DNA from: Leptospira congkakensis
GTDB lineage: Bacteria; Spirochaetota; Leptospiria; Leptospirales; Leptospiraceae
NCBI RefSeq assembly: GCF_004770265.1
Contig: NZ_RQGQ01000004.1
Location: 310,001 to 374,000 of the forward strand
Direction: 5' to 3'
Length of the DNA: 64,000 nt
The notes below the pieces were generated by a model. It was not told where the DNA came from and searched no databases. It saw nothing but the letters and a program-made list of their open reading frames with translations. The position numbers and the translations under genes were made by a program. Of the stretch, positions 35,451 through 45,586 are shown piece by piece. Within the stretch, counting starts at the first letter, position 1. Each line of letters opens with the position of its first letter.

Positions 35451-37040
35451 ATGTCTCCTGAACTCATAGAACGCGAAGTCCGCCGCCGGAAGACTTTTGC
35501 CATCATTGCTCACCCCGATGCGGGAAAAACTACCCTCACTGAAAAGCTCCTTCTTTATGGAGGTGCGATCCAACTTGCTGGTGCGGTAAAAGCCAAAAAG
35601 GAAGGAAAATCCGCAACATCCGATTGGATGGCCATGGAAAAGGAAAGGGGGATTTCGATCACCTCCGCTGCCTTACAATTTGAGTATAAAAATAGTATTC
35701 TAAACCTTCTCGATACTCCTGGACACGAGGACTTCTCGGAAGACACGTACCGAACCTTAATGGCAGCCGATACTGCTGTGATGGTGCTTGATGCCGGTAA
35801 AGGGGTCGAACCCCAAACCATTAAACTTTTCCGAGTTTGTCGAGAACGTGGAATTCCCATCATCACCTTTATCAACAAAATGGATCGTCCGACTAAGGAC
35901 CTTTATGCGCTTCTCGATGAAATTGAAAAAGTTCTTGGGATCAAGGCAGTTCCTGATGTTTGGCCACTAGGAACGGGTTTTGATTTTAAAGGAGTTTATG
36001 ACTTAAGGGACCAACAATTGTATTTGTTCGATCGCACACCTGGTGGAAAACAAAAGGCAGTGTTTCGTATGGCAGGTCCGACTGATCCTAGTCTGGACGA
36101 ACAGTTTGATGCCGAAATTGTCACTGCGTTTCGTGAACAAATTGATTTGGTAGAAAATGGAATTGGTCAAGTTGACAAAAATTCTTTTTTACTAGGAAAG
36201 GAAACACCGGTTTACTTTGGTTCGGCGGTCAATAACTTTGGAATCGAACTTTTTTTAAATAAATTTTTAGAGCTAGCACCTGGTCCTGATCACATTCCTC
36301 TTCGAGATGGGAATTATTTAGATCCGGTGAATGCACCTTTTAGCGCTTTTGTCTTTAAGGTCCAAGCCAATATGAACAAGGCACATAGAGACCGAATTGC
36401 CTTCCTTCGCATTTGTTCTGGTGTTTTTGAAAGAGGTCTTAACGTAAACCATAACCGCTTAGACAAACCGGTTAAGTTATCTTCTAGTTTCGCTTTTTTT
36501 GGCCAGGATCGGAACACCGTGGATACAGCTTATCCGGGTGATATCATTGGCCTCGTGAATCCAGGAACATACAAAATTGGAGATGTTCTATCTACTGGAA
36601 ATACACCACCACTTCGTCCACTCCCAAGTTTTGCTCCTGAACTTTTTGCCACTATTTCTTGTAAGGATACCTTACAACTCAAATCCTTTAAGAAGGGTCT
36701 TGACCAGTTGGCAGAAGAAGGAATTCTTCACCTTTTCACCTCACGAACGATTGGTGGTGGAGTTCCTATCATTGGAGCTATGGGCAAACTACAATTCGAA
36801 GTTTTCCAACGACGTTTGAAAGATGAATATGGTGCAGATACCTCCATCCATATCCTTCCATACGGAATTTCACGTTGGGTGAAAAAAGAAGATCGTTCCA
36901 AAATTCCATCAAACGCTAATTTGGTAGAGGATCTATTTGGAAATATGGCACTTCTTTTTGATACAGAGTGGGATATGAACTATTTCCACAAAAACAACGA
37001 AGGAATTGAACTTTTAGACAATCCTCCTTTGGAAGACTGA
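35451..37040 (+). CDS. prfC: Peptide chain release factor 3
   Basis: RF3 is a translational GTPase that recycles RF1/RF2 after peptide release. The start ATG 35451 was chosen because RF3 proteins begin just before the ERRKTFAIIAHPDAGKTTLTEKLL G1 region; the open frame reaches further back but has no homologous sequence. Switch II is DTPGHEDFS, the G4 motif is NKMD, and the effector region is GKSATSDWMAMEKERGISI. Length (529 aa) is normal. It is divergent from the NHL/VWA gene over 129 bp, and one base separates its stop from the convergent phosphatase gene. Confidence 0.96.
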   Translation: MSPELIEREVRRRKTFAIIAHPDAGKTTLTEKLLLYGGAIQLAGAVKAKKEGKSATSDWMAMEKERGISITSAALQFEYKNSILNLLDTPGHEDFSEDTYRTLMAADTAVMVLDAGKGVEPQTIKLFRVCRERGIPIITFINKMDRPTKDLYALLDEIEKVLGIKAVPDVWPLGTGFDFKGVYDLRDQQLYLFDRTPGGKQKAVFRMAGPTDPSLDEQFDAEIVTAFREQIDLVENGIGQVDKNSFLLGKETPVYFGSAVNNFGIELFLNKFLELAPGPDHIPLRDGNYLDPVNAPFSAFVFKVQANMNKAHRDRIAFLRICSGVFERGLNVNHNRLDKPVKLSSSFAFFGQDRNTVDTAYPGDIIGLVNPGTYKIGDVLSTGNTPPLRPLPSFAPELFATISCKDTLQLKSFKKGLDQLAEEGILHLFTSRTIGGGVPIIGAMGKLQFEVFQRRLKDEYGADTSIHILPYGISRWVKKEDRSKIPSNANLVEDLFGNMALLFDTEWDMNYFHKNNEGIELLDNPPLED

Positions 37041-37041
37041 T

Positions 37042-38961
37042 TTAAATGACTTCTATCCCAATCCAGGTGATATCATCTAGGAATGGGATTCCTTCGGAAT
37101 AAGATTTGATTTTAAGTTCTAACTCTTGTTTGATGAGGGACATGTGTTTTGACCCGACAGAATTAAAAAACTGGAGTAATTCCGGTTCATAGAGTTTTTC
37201 ACTTTTAGAGTTTTCAACATCCTTCAATCCATCTGTAAAAAGAAAAAACCTGTCTCCTTTTTCCAGAGGAAGTTCTAAAACTTTGGGTTCTCTGTTTAAT
37301 AACATCCCAAACATAGGGTTTAATTTTTCATAACATTCCATAGTTTTTGTTTGTTTTGAAAGATGCAACATACCTGGATGGCCTGCATTTCCATATTGAA
37401 TTGTATTTTTGTTGAAATCAAAAAGTAAAAAAAGGAAGGGAACAAAGGCATAAGGATCGGGAAAGTTTGTAGAAACACCTTCATTCATTTTTTTTAGGAT
37501 TTGTTTTGGATCCGATTCTGTTTTCACTATTTGGTGAAATAAAACACGAAGTACGGTCATCATCATTGCTGCTTTCACTCCATGCCCGATCACATCACCG
37601 AGTGCAAAAATAGAACGATTGTTACCTAAATCAATATAGTCATAGTAGTCACCTCCAACTTGGATAAGAGGTTTGTATAAAACTTCGTAATCTAGATGTG
37701 GGAGTATAATGATTTGGTTGGGAAGGTATTTTTTTTGTAAATCTTTTGCATAAGCCATTTCCGTTTCAAATTCCAAACGTTTTTTGGTTACGTTTTGAAC
37801 AAGAACAAGGGCTCCACTGGCAAATTTATACTTTTGTTCTAAAAACCAAAGTTGGTATGTGATTTCTAATAAATATACAGAGCCATCCTCTGAATAAAAT
37901 TCTGATTCTTCTTTCCTTAGGTTCTGCGCATCATTTTGTAATTTAGAATCGTCTTTTAGAAACAAACTGGCTTCTTTTTCAATCCATTCCTTTACCGATA
38001 GTTGGTCTCGGTATAGATTTGATACAAGAAGGTTGGGTTCAATTTCCTGGTTTTCTAATAGGATTTTGCCTTTGGGATCAAATAGAATGGCTGCATAGGG
38101 ATATTCTTGTAAAAGAAGTCTAAGTTTTTGTTTGGATTCAATTTCCCTGAGAGAGATAACCATTGAAAATAGAAAAGATAATACAAATAAAGAAATCAGA
38201 ATTAAAATATTTCTTTTTAAAGATTCCTTAATAGGAGCTAAAACTAAATCTTTTGGACTGACAATGAATAGGTGGAGTGGTAAGTGATACATTGGAAAAC
38301 TGACCACGAAATAGTCCATTTCCTCTTTTATTGATTCATGAAGAGAGGGTAAATTGGAATGAGTTTGGAGAAAAGAACTGACATCTGACTTCCAAAATTC
38401 AGAAACCAAAAAATCATCTTCTATAAATCCAGATATCCCAAAATCTCCAGAACTATTTAGGATAAAAAGACCTTCATTGGAATCGCTAAATGGTGAATCA
38501 AGCAAAGCATCTTCCAGAAATTTTGCCGAATGAATCGAGATAAACTTTCCGTTCGATACAATTAGGTAAGAATTGGATTCTGATTCCCATTTGCAGCGAA
38601 CAAGTGTTAATTCCTGTATTTCTAAAATATCTTTTGTGATCGGAAAACAATGAGATTGGATTTGAGAAAACTCTGAGAGAGGGAGGTAGCCAATATTTTT
38701 TTTGTTCGTAAGATCTGTATTAATTTGTTCTCGAATTTGGTTTTCCAAATCAATTGTTAAGAGTTGGATCCGAATGAGTTGGAATCTTTGGTTCCAGTCC
38801 AATGCTTCTCTATATCTGGAATGAATCATGGAGGAAATCAAAAGGAAATAGGGAATGATGAGAAACGCGATGATAGAAAGGAATAATTTGAGAAAGGACT
38901 TGGTTTTGACTACGTATAGAATATTATCCGACAACTCACGGATTCTTTGTCGAGAATACAC
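37042..38961 (-). CDS. Membrane-bound SpoIIE-type serine phosphatase
   Basis: Order of parts: TM1 (about 24-46), an extracytoplasmic sensor of ~210 residues, TM2 (about 250-270), a PAS-like linker with heptads, and a SpoIIE/PP2C domain (about 420-639). The phosphatase motifs are QVGGDYYDYIDLG, ALGDVIGHGVKAAM, GNAGHPGML and FLFTDGLKDV, with all metal aspartates present. It probably acts on a phosphorylated anti-sigma antagonist, but none is encoded nearby. It is the last gene of an operon with a LysM-FecR protein and an OmpL47-like protein (gaps of 2 bp and less), which likely supply its periplasmic input. This is inference from context. Confidence 0.92.
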   Translation of the reverse strand: MYSRQRIRELSDNILYVVKTKSFLKLFLSIIAFLIIPYFLLISSMIHSRYREALDWNQRFQLIRIQLLTIDLENQIREQINTDLTNKKNIGYLPLSEFSQIQSHCFPITKDILEIQELTLVRCKWESESNSYLIVSNGKFISIHSAKFLEDALLDSPFSDSNEGLFILNSSGDFGISGFIEDDFLVSEFWKSDVSSFLQTHSNLPSLHESIKEEMDYFVVSFPMYHLPLHLFIVSPKDLVLAPIKESLKRNILILISLFVLSFLFSMVISLREIESKQKLRLLLQEYPYAAILFDPKGKILLENQEIEPNLLVSNLYRDQLSVKEWIEKEASLFLKDDSKLQNDAQNLRKEESEFYSEDGSVYLLEITYQLWFLEQKYKFASGALVLVQNVTKKRLEFETEMAYAKDLQKKYLPNQIIILPHLDYEVLYKPLIQVGGDYYDYIDLGNNRSIFALGDVIGHGVKAAMMMTVLRVLFHQIVKTESDPKQILKKMNEGVSTNFPDPYAFVPFLFLLFDFNKNTIQYGNAGHPGMLHLSKQTKTMECYEKLNPMFGMLLNREPKVLELPLEKGDRFFLFTDGLKDVENSKSEKLYEPELLQFFNSVGSKHMSLIKQELELKIKSYSEGIPFLDDITWIGIEVI

Positions 38962-38963
38962 GA

Positions 38964-39902
38964 TTAGTTCCCTTGGTTGTTTTGTTTCAGATAAATTTTA
39001 TTAGGAATCTCTTCATTGCCCAATCGATCTATGGCTGAAATTTCAATTTCCAAATCATTCGTACAAGAATTGAGAATACCCATCCAGGAATTTTTTGGAT
39101 CCCACTCGAACCATTCTGATTGTAAATTTTTTCCACAGATTGTGCGAAACCGAATGGTATCAAGCCCCGAACCCTCATCGATAGCATTCAGTTGGAGATT
39201 TGTATTTTTTGAAACGTATTGAATGGATGACTTTTTATAAGTTTCTGGCTGCCAATGGAACTCAGTTTTTGGTGGAGTGTTGTCTACACTAAATTCCCAA
39301 ACCTGCATAGAATCAGAAACCCCTAGTTCATTTGTGACTTGATATTCTAATTTATAATCTCCATCTTTCGAAAAACTAAGTTCGGGAAGTTTGGTTACTT
39401 TCCATGCTCCTCCGTTCAAACGATATCGAACGGATGTTTTCATTGGATGTATGAGGATAGGTTTTACTTGGATTTTGTTTTCGGTCAAAAAGAAATGATT
39501 GGTTCCTTTTGCATTGCTAATGGGAACAAGTACATCTGCCGTATTGGGTTTACGAGACACTACTTTTGTAGGTTCTTTTGGTTTCGGTTGTCCAAAGGAA
39601 CCTACGGCATACAAATCCGTCCAAAATCCTCGGACTTGGCGTTTGGCAACGGCACGAATGCGAAAGTATTCATATCCATTAGGAATAAAAAGTTGAATTT
39701 TACCAGGATTGGAAAGCACACGGAAGGGAATTTCTAAATCAAAAGAAGTTTGTTTCCATAATTCAAATTCGTATTGGATGATATCTTCTCTATCCGGTTC
39801 TAAAGTAAAACGTATGGTTTTTGATTCGGAAAATATTGGAGTGCCTGTCGCCACCAAGAAAGAGAAAATGAAAGAAAACTGGAAACGGAATATAAGATTC
39901 AT
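38964..39902 (-). CDS. Exported OmpL47-type/fibronectin-like protein
   Basis: ATG 39902 starts a signal peptide (MNLIFRFQFSFIFSFLVATG, cut after IFS). Upstream in-frame codons to 40040 are the reading shadow of the previous gene and Cys-rich, so they were rejected. The body has a fibronectin-like module (about 30-110) and two OmpL47/chitobiase-like beta modules (for example SVRYRLNGGAWKV and IRFRTICGKNLQSE). It starts in the ATGA overlap with the LysM-FecR gene, and the phosphatase gene follows 2 bp after its stop. An outer-membrane or periplasmic accessory role is inferred. Confidence 0.82.
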   Translation of the reverse strand: MNLIFRFQFSFIFSFLVATGTPIFSESKTIRFTLEPDREDIIQYEFELWKQTSFDLEIPFRVLSNPGKIQLFIPNGYEYFRIRAVAKRQVRGFWTDLYAVGSFGQPKPKEPTKVVSRKPNTADVLVPISNAKGTNHFFLTENKIQVKPILIHPMKTSVRYRLNGGAWKVTKLPELSFSKDGDYKLEYQVTNELGVSDSMQVWEFSVDNTPPKTEFHWQPETYKKSSIQYVSKNTNLQLNAIDEGSGLDTIRFRTICGKNLQSEWFEWDPKNSWMGILNSCTNDLEIEISAIDRLGNEEIPNKIYLKQNNQGN

Positions 39903-40795
39903 TCTTCTTTTGGTTTTGGTGGGTCCGGTAAAGTAAATGGTTTTAACGGAGGTTTTCCTTTTTCTACAAAGGTAGCAAATCCGGAAGCAACATTCACAGT
40001 GACATTTTCGGCTGTTACAGCCACAAGTCCCTCGTAACAACTTAAAGTTGTGTTTCCAGAAGCATCAACCTCAGTCACAAAATCGGTTCCTCGAACCTCA
40101 GATACTGCCGCGTCTGTTTTTAAGAGAAACATACGTTGGTTAGATGATGGTTTTTTCTGAATCAGGGAACGAATTCTTCCTCTACGTAAGTAGAGTTCAT
40201 CTGGTTCCGTATCTGATTTTCCTTTTTCCATAATCACATGGCTGTTTTCTGTAATTTCAAACCGTGATCCTGATAACAAAAGAAACTGTGCTTCTGATTC
40301 TTTGAAGGTTCTAACTTCATCCTTAGCATAAAGTCCTTCTCCAAGAGTAGCCCCAGCCCAATCAGATTTTTTTTGAGATACTTTTAGAACTTCAGTTTTT
40401 CCTGAATATCTTTGGATGTCTGCTAAGGGTTTTTTACCCAGACTTTTTGGGATCCATAACTTCATTCCTGGAATGATGAGATTGGGATTATCGATTTGAT
40501 TGGATTTCAGAAGTTCTTTCCACTTCCTTGGATCATCCAAATAGGTTTTGGAAATGATACTTAAGGTTTGGCCTTTTTCCACTATGATCGTGATTCCATC
40601 TCCATCCGGAGGTTGGATGATTGGTTTCGATTCAGCAAAAACTGAGATAGGCGAGAAGCTTGTTAAAATGATAAAAAGAAAAAGATAAAAAGAGAAAGGG
40701 AAACGGAGTGGTTCCCCAATAAAAAAGGCGGAAGTTTCCTTCCACCTTTTCCTTCGATACAGATTACTAAAGATGAGGAAATTTTGAAAATTCAT
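39899..40795 (-). CDS. LysM-FecR domain exported protein
   Basis: ATG 40795 has GAGGA four bases upstream and is preferred over an ATG 14 codons earlier (40837). A hydrophobic segment (about 32-55) ends near FAES. A LysM domain follows (TIIVEKGQTLSIISKTY through IIPGMKLWIP), which binds peptidoglycan glycan. The rest is a FecR domain (AGATLGEGLYAKDEVRTF, RGRIRSLIQ, VRGTDFVTEVD, CYEGLVAVTA). A P/K-rich tail ends the protein. It would sit in the periplasm anchored to the cell wall. No FecI-type sigma factor is nearby; the operon encodes a PP2C-type phosphatase instead. Confidence 0.88.
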   Translation of the reverse strand: MNFQNFLIFSNLYRRKRWKETSAFFIGEPLRFPFSFYLFLFIILTSFSPISVFAESKPIIQPPDGDGITIIVEKGQTLSIISKTYLDDPRKWKELLKSNQIDNPNLIIPGMKLWIPKSLGKKPLADIQRYSGKTEVLKVSQKKSDWAGATLGEGLYAKDEVRTFKESEAQFLLLSGSRFEITENSHVIMEKGKSDTEPDELYLRRGRIRSLIQKKPSSNQRMFLLKTDAAVSEVRGTDFVTEVDASGNTTLSCYEGLVAVTAENVTVNVASGFATFVEKGKPPLKPFTLPDPPKPKEE

Positions 40796-40817
40796 ACAAT
40801 CCTCATCATTAGACTTG

Positions 40818-42920
40818 TTAGTCGATGTTTTCGGCAACTAATTCTGCAATGTCTTTTACTTTTACAGAATCAATTTTTTCTGCCGCTTTGACACCATCTG
40901 TAATCATTGTGATACAGAATGGACAAGCAGTTGCGATGGTAGTGGCTCCCGTATCCAGAAGTTGTCCAGTACGTTTGCTATTCACACGTGTACTTTCTGG
41001 GTTGGATTCATCCACATGTTCTTCCATCCAGTACTGCGCACCACCCGCACCACAACAAAGTCCTTTGGAGTGATGGTCGACTGCTTCTTCGATTTTACCA
41101 CCGGATACTTTTTTCACAACATCACGAGGGTTGTCGTAATTGTTGTTATAACGACCTATGTAACAAGAGTCGTGGTAAGTATATTTTCCAGTGTTTGCAT
41201 CATCAGCCACTTTCACATCAATTTTACCATCTTTAGAGAGTTGGTTGATGTATTCCGAATGGTGGATGACTTCGAAGTTTCCACCAAATTGTGGATATTC
41301 GTTTTTGATTGTGTTGTAGCAGTGTGGACAAGCAGTAACGATTTTTTTAATTCCGTAACCGTTGATTGTGTCTACGTTCGTTTGCGCTAGAGTTTGGTAT
41401 AGGTATTCGTTACCACCGCGGCGAGCCGAATCTCCAGAACAACCTTCTTCGGTTCCAAGTATTCCAAAGTTTACTTCAGCCTTTTGCATGATTTTAACAA
41501 AGTCACGAGAGATCTTTTTGTTTCTTTCATCAAAAGCACCCGCACAACCTACCCAGTAGAGTACGTCCACGTTTTTGTCTTCTGCTTCTGAAAGAACCTT
41601 AACACCAAGTCCATCAGCCCAATCAGCTCTTGTATGAGCTCCCACACCCCATGGATTTGAATTGTTTTCCATGTTTGTGAAGGCTTTTTGTAGTTCTGGA
41701 CTCATTTTTGATTCGGCAAGAACTAAGTGACGGCGCATTTCAATGATGGCGTTTACTTGGTTGTTTCCAACAGGGCATGCTTCAACGCACGCATAACAAG
41801 TAGTACATCCCCAAAGTGCTTCTTCACTTAAACCTTCATGTGAGTTGATGACTCCGGTTTCTAAAGCAGCAACTGCCTCTGCACCTTCCTCAGGAGTTTT
41901 GCCTGCACGAGCAGCCGCAACTTCTGGCATCTTCTCTAACATTTGGTGTTTGAGTTCTACAATGATAGCCTTAGGATTTAAAACTTTTCCTGTTCTGTTT
42001 GCTGGGCATTCTACTTGGCAACGACCACATTCAATACAAGACATACCATCGAGTAGGTTTGGCCAAGGAAAGTCTTCTACGCGGTTCGATCCCCAAACGG
42101 CATTTTCATCATCTAAATTGAGTTTTGATAATTGGCCTTTAGGAGTGTCTGTCGCAAGAAAGTAGTTAAACGGAGCAAAAATTAAGTGAGCGTGTTTTGA
42201 TGTAGGAACGTACAACATAAACGAGAACACAGTGATGATATGTCCCCACCACATAATTTGGAAAACGATGTCGGCAGAAGAGTTCGCAACACCAATGGAT
42301 TCCCAAACGGATCCGATAGCTCCATCAATGAGACCGGCATGAGTGAAATAAGTTGCCGCAACTGTTTTAGCACCATTCCCAAGTAAGGTGGTTACCATAA
42401 GAGTAGCGATCATACTGATCACAACTGCAGAAGCAGGAGAGTGAACATCAAGACCTTTTGCTTTTTTGATCCAACGTCTCCAAGCAAAGAATCCAAGACC
42501 GGTTAATACAAGAATGGAAACATAGTTTACTGCTTGTTCATAAATATGGTTTGCAGATTCACCCAAAAGAAATTCAGGAAGAGCAAATTTGTAAGGGTCA
42601 TCCATTACATAACCAAACACACCAGCAACCATTTGGCTTGTTGTGTGGATGGTATACACGAGGAATCCGTAGAATACAAATGCGTGCATGATACCGCGCA
42701 CTGGTTCACGAAAGTTTTTCTTTTGGAGGACTACGTTTATCAGAAAACTCTTTAAACGGAATCCGATATTTAGGTTCTTTTTAGCATCTTCATTGAAGAA
42801 AGCAGGACGACCATTGAAGATCAATCCGAGCCTATAAAGGATGGCGCGGACAAAGACAATGTTTGCCACGACGAAAAATGCTGTGAATAATAGGTGAAAG
42901 AGTATTCTTCCGATATCCAT
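40818..42920 (-). CDS. Membrane Fe-S oxidoreductase (HdrD/ETF-quinone reductase type)
   Basis: The 700-aa protein carries about six N-terminal membrane helices (1-265, with haem-b-type NarI-like character). Two 4Fe-4S ferredoxin motifs follow (CIECGRCQVECP and CTTCYACVEACP), then two CCG domains (VGCAGAFDERN, EEGCSGDSARR, ACPHCYNT, HDSCYIGRYN, GLCCGAGGAQYW, ACPFCITM). This matches heterodisulfide-reductase-like proteins that pass electrons to menaquinone, including the membrane ETF:menaquinone oxidoreductase type. The exact electron donor is inferred. It lies 22 bp before the LysM-FecR gene and is divergent from mqnC, itself a menaquinone gene. Confidence 0.9.
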   Translation of the reverse strand: MDIGRILFHLLFTAFFVVANIVFVRAILYRLGLIFNGRPAFFNEDAKKNLNIGFRLKSFLINVVLQKKNFREPVRGIMHAFVFYGFLVYTIHTTSQMVAGVFGYVMDDPYKFALPEFLLGESANHIYEQAVNYVSILVLTGLGFFAWRRWIKKAKGLDVHSPASAVVISMIATLMVTTLLGNGAKTVAATYFTHAGLIDGAIGSVWESIGVANSSADIVFQIMWWGHIITVFSFMLYVPTSKHAHLIFAPFNYFLATDTPKGQLSKLNLDDENAVWGSNRVEDFPWPNLLDGMSCIECGRCQVECPANRTGKVLNPKAIIVELKHQMLEKMPEVAAARAGKTPEEGAEAVAALETGVINSHEGLSEEALWGCTTCYACVEACPVGNNQVNAIIEMRRHLVLAESKMSPELQKAFTNMENNSNPWGVGAHTRADWADGLGVKVLSEAEDKNVDVLYWVGCAGAFDERNKKISRDFVKIMQKAEVNFGILGTEEGCSGDSARRGGNEYLYQTLAQTNVDTINGYGIKKIVTACPHCYNTIKNEYPQFGGNFEVIHHSEYINQLSKDGKIDVKVADDANTGKYTYHDSCYIGRYNNNYDNPRDVVKKVSGGKIEEAVDHHSKGLCCGAGGAQYWMEEHVDESNPESTRVNSKRTGQLLDTGATTIATACPFCITMITDGVKAAEKIDSVKVKDIAELVAENID

Positions 42921-43043
42921 TTATGTTTATGCCCTTAAGGTGTTTGGTATTTCCTAGGATTTGTATAGAAAAATGAATGTCCAGGAAAATTCGGTTTTTA
43001 CAGGGATCTATAGGCAGATTTCCTGTCCAAGTAGGTAGAGACC

Positions 43044-44159
43044 ATGAACTTAGACTCGTTTTCATTTAGCCCGAATACCCCCAGTGATGCCATCCTTTTG
43101 CGTGCGGCAGAGGGCAAACGCATCTCTCCAGAGGAAGCCCTCATCCTTTACAAAGAAGGTGATTTTTTAAAGATCCAAATGGTGGCTCGCTACTTACGAG
43201 AAAAAATAAGGCCCCATACCCAGGCCAGTTACACAATGTTCCGGGTTGTGAACTATACAAATTATTGTAATGTTGAGTGTAGTTTCTGTTCCTTTATGGA
43301 TGAGATTGGAAACGGAAAAGGATATGTCCTTTCGAAAAAAGAAATTTTGCAGAAAATGGATTACGCTGTGGAGGAAGGAGCGGACCAAATGTTCCTCCAG
43401 GGGGGAGTGTATCCAAACCTTCCTTTTGAATATTATTTAGATGTGATTCGCTCTGTAAAAGCAAAATATCCGAAGATGCATATCCGTGCTTTTTCGCCAG
43501 TGGAAGTGATCAATTTAGAAACAATCACTGGAAAGCCATTACGAGAAGTATTACTGATTTTAAAAGAAGCAGGCCTTGATTCCGTCCCTGGTGCTGGGGC
43601 CGAAATTCTCACGGAAAGAATGCGCCAAATCATCTCTCCGAAAAAAGCCACTGTATCCGAATGGGTACGAGCTATGGAAACCTGCCACGAAGTGGGACTT
43701 CTTGGATCGGCAAACGTAGTTTTTGGTTCGGAAGAAACTGAAGAAGAAGTAATCGAACATTTAAGTGTCGTTCGGGACCTCCAAGACCGCACGGGTGGAT
43801 TTTTATCTTTTATTCCTTGGACTTTCCAACCGCAAACAAAACGTTTTAAAGTGAGACCAGTTCCCACACATGAATACCTAAAGGTTCTCGGAATCTGCAG
43901 GATCTTCCTGGATAATATCAAACATATTGAAACTTCTGTGATGGTTTTAGGAAAAGGTGTGGGGCAACTGGCTCTTTATTCCGGTGCTGATGATATTTCT
44001 TCCGTTGTGATTGAAGAAAATGTCCTTCGTTCCTTTGGATTGAAAACAGAAAAGGAAGCACGAAAATTTTTGACGGAAGGTGGGTTCCAACCGGTTCGCA
44101 GAAATTTACTCTACGAAGAAGAATATGACTGCAACCAGGTGGGAGCAGATTCCAACTAG
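43044..44159 (+). CDS. mqnC: Cyclic dehypoxanthinyl futalosine synthase
   Basis: MqnC is the radical SAM enzyme that cyclises dehypoxanthine futalosine in the futalosine route to menaquinone. The cluster is Cys75-x3-Cys79-x2-Cys82 (YCNVECSFC). MqnC-type signatures include [27 protein letters not shown] and FIPWTFQP, which separates it from MqnE. Length (371 aa) is normal. It is divergent from the Fe-S oxidoreductase gene, sharing a 123-bp region. Confidence 0.95.
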   Translation: MNLDSFSFSPNTPSDAILLRAAEGKRISPEEALILYKEGDFLKIQMVARYLREKIRPHTQASYTMFRVVNYTNYCNVECSFCSFMDEIGNGKGYVLSKKEILQKMDYAVEEGADQMFLQGGVYPNLPFEYYLDVIRSVKAKYPKMHIRAFSPVEVINLETITGKPLREVLLILKEAGLDSVPGAGAEILTERMRQIISPKKATVSEWVRAMETCHEVGLLGSANVVFGSEETEEEVIEHLSVVRDLQDRTGGFLSFIPWTFQPQTKRFKVRPVPTHEYLKVLGICRIFLDNIKHIETSVMVLGKGVGQLALYSGADDISSVVIEENVLRSFGLKTEKEARKFLTEGGFQPVRRNLLYEEEYDCNQVGADSN

Positions 44160-44206
44160 ATTTCCAATCTATCAAATCTTCTGGCTTTGCCTTGGTCTCG
44201 GTAGGT

Positions 44207-44242
44207 AAAAAAAAAGATGGGGGATTAGAGCTCCCCATCTTT
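44207..44242 (-). terminator. Intrinsic terminator for the diguanylate cyclase gene
   Basis: A 10-bp stem, AAAGATGGGG (44213-44222) and CCCCATCTTT (44233-44242), has a ten-base loop. On the minus strand it is followed by nine T (44207-44215 read in reverse), giving a standard terminator about 100 bp after the stop at 44337. On the plus strand the T run is weak (AAATTTT), so it ends mqnC less well. The rest of the 177-bp gap shows nothing else. Confidence 0.85.
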
Positions 44243-44336
44243 CGAAATTTTACACCTTATCCGTAATGGACATAAACTGAGAATCAGTCTCAATATCAAC
44301 ACTAAAGATTTTTGTAAAACTTGTCGATCATTTTTT

Positions 44337-45530
44337 TTAAGATTCGATGAGAGTGATCCGGTTTCTGCCCTCATTTTTTGAGGTATAAAGGGCCGTATCA
44401 ATTTTGTGGTAGAGTTCGTCAAAGCTAGGATCGTCTTCGGGACGGAATAGTGTGGCTCCAATGGAGACAGTTAGGGTCAAAGATTCCCCTGGTTGGTTGT
44501 GGATGGGGATCAGAAGACGTTCTAATTTTTCACGGATGGACTCCGTCAGGATTTCTAATCCTTCTTTGTCGATAGGAGAAACAAGTAAACAAAACTCATC
44601 ACCACCAATCCTTGCTGCAATGTCAGTGATCCTTGTCCTAGACTTAACTGTTTTGGCAAAGGCTTGGATGGCAAGGTCTCCTTGTTTGTGACCATATTTG
44701 TCATTGATGAGTTTTAATCTGTCCAAATCCAAAATCACTAGTCCAATGATGAATCCTTCGCGGTTGGATCTTTTTTTATAGAGATCAAATTGTTCTAATA
44801 AATGCCTTCTATTAAAAAGTTCGGTCATTGAATCAACCCTAGATAGATCCTCTATCTTTTGATTGATCCGAAGTAATTTACCAACAGTGATTCGTAATCT
44901 AGCTTTGACTCTGTACTCTTCAAACCGCCAGTAGTTGATGAGCAGGTTCGCGACAAATCCAAAAACAAGTAAAAAGAAAACAATCAGAACGTCTTGGTAA
45001 AAGATAAAACGATCAAACCCTTGGATACGGGAAACGTTTAAGTGTAAAGGGATAAAAACGGCAATGTACAAAGTGGAAAGTAATAAAATTCGAAAGGGTT
45101 CAATCCACAAAAGGATAGAGGCACTCGCAATGACGATAGCCGAACCAAAAAGATAATAAGCATGATTGGGTTTATCATACACCATCATGGGGATATAAAG
45201 CAAAATAAGAGCAATGAGAACCAAACTTGTGATCCCATAGATATGCCTTTGGAATAGCCGAACTCTTTTTTTTCCAAAAAGGTAAACAAAGAAACAAATG
45301 GCTAAGGAAGAGATTCGAAAGAAAGCAATCCAGAAACTAGCTTCCTTTGTACGAACGAGTGAATCGACAAAAAGTAAAGAAACAATAGAGGTAACCGCAG
45401 TCATGACACTAAAAATCTGCAACGAGGAACCTATATCGGAAATATTTGTGGAGGTGAAGGTAGGGTGGTAGATTCGTAAAAACATTTTACGAAACACAAA
45501 AAAATACCTTTTGATTGTATGCCTACGCAT
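44337..45530 (-). CDS. Membrane diguanylate cyclase (GGDEF)
   Basis: The first ~200 residues hold about six membrane helices with no recognisable sensor, followed by a short coiled coil and a GGDEF domain (about 230-397). The active site is GGDEF at 309-313. An inhibitory RxxD site (R300, D303) sits five residues before it, so feedback inhibition by c-di-GMP is expected. No EAL domain is present. The N-terminal part is divergent from known MHYT/MASE families by eye. It has its own terminator. Confidence 0.94.
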   Translation of the reverse strand: MRRHTIKRYFFVFRKMFLRIYHPTFTSTNISDIGSSLQIFSVMTAVTSIVSLLFVDSLVRTKEASFWIAFFRISSLAICFFVYLFGKKRVRLFQRHIYGITSLVLIALILLYIPMMVYDKPNHAYYLFGSAIVIASASILLWIEPFRILLLSTLYIAVFIPLHLNVSRIQGFDRFIFYQDVLIVFFLLVFGFVANLLINYWRFEEYRVKARLRITVGKLLRINQKIEDLSRVDSMTELFNRRHLLEQFDLYKKRSNREGFIIGLVILDLDRLKLINDKYGHKQGDLAIQAFAKTVKSRTRITDIAARIGGDEFCLLVSPIDKEGLEILTESIREKLERLLIPIHNQPGESLTLTVSIGATLFRPEDDPSFDELYHKIDTALYTSKNEGRNRITLIES

Positions 45531-45586
45531 GAATAAACCAGGACTTAGAATACAGGAAATCTACCATCTGTAAACCATTTACTGGG

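Noticed and set aside
39903..40040. Cys-rich N-terminal extension of the OmpL47-like protein
   Set aside because: It reads out of frame through the LysM-FecR gene; the ATG at 39902 gives a proper signal peptide.
40825..41390. Several plus-strand open frames of 80-140 aa within the Fe-S oxidoreductase gene
   Set aside because: They are antisense shadows with unusual Cys/His content created by the Fe-S motif codons.
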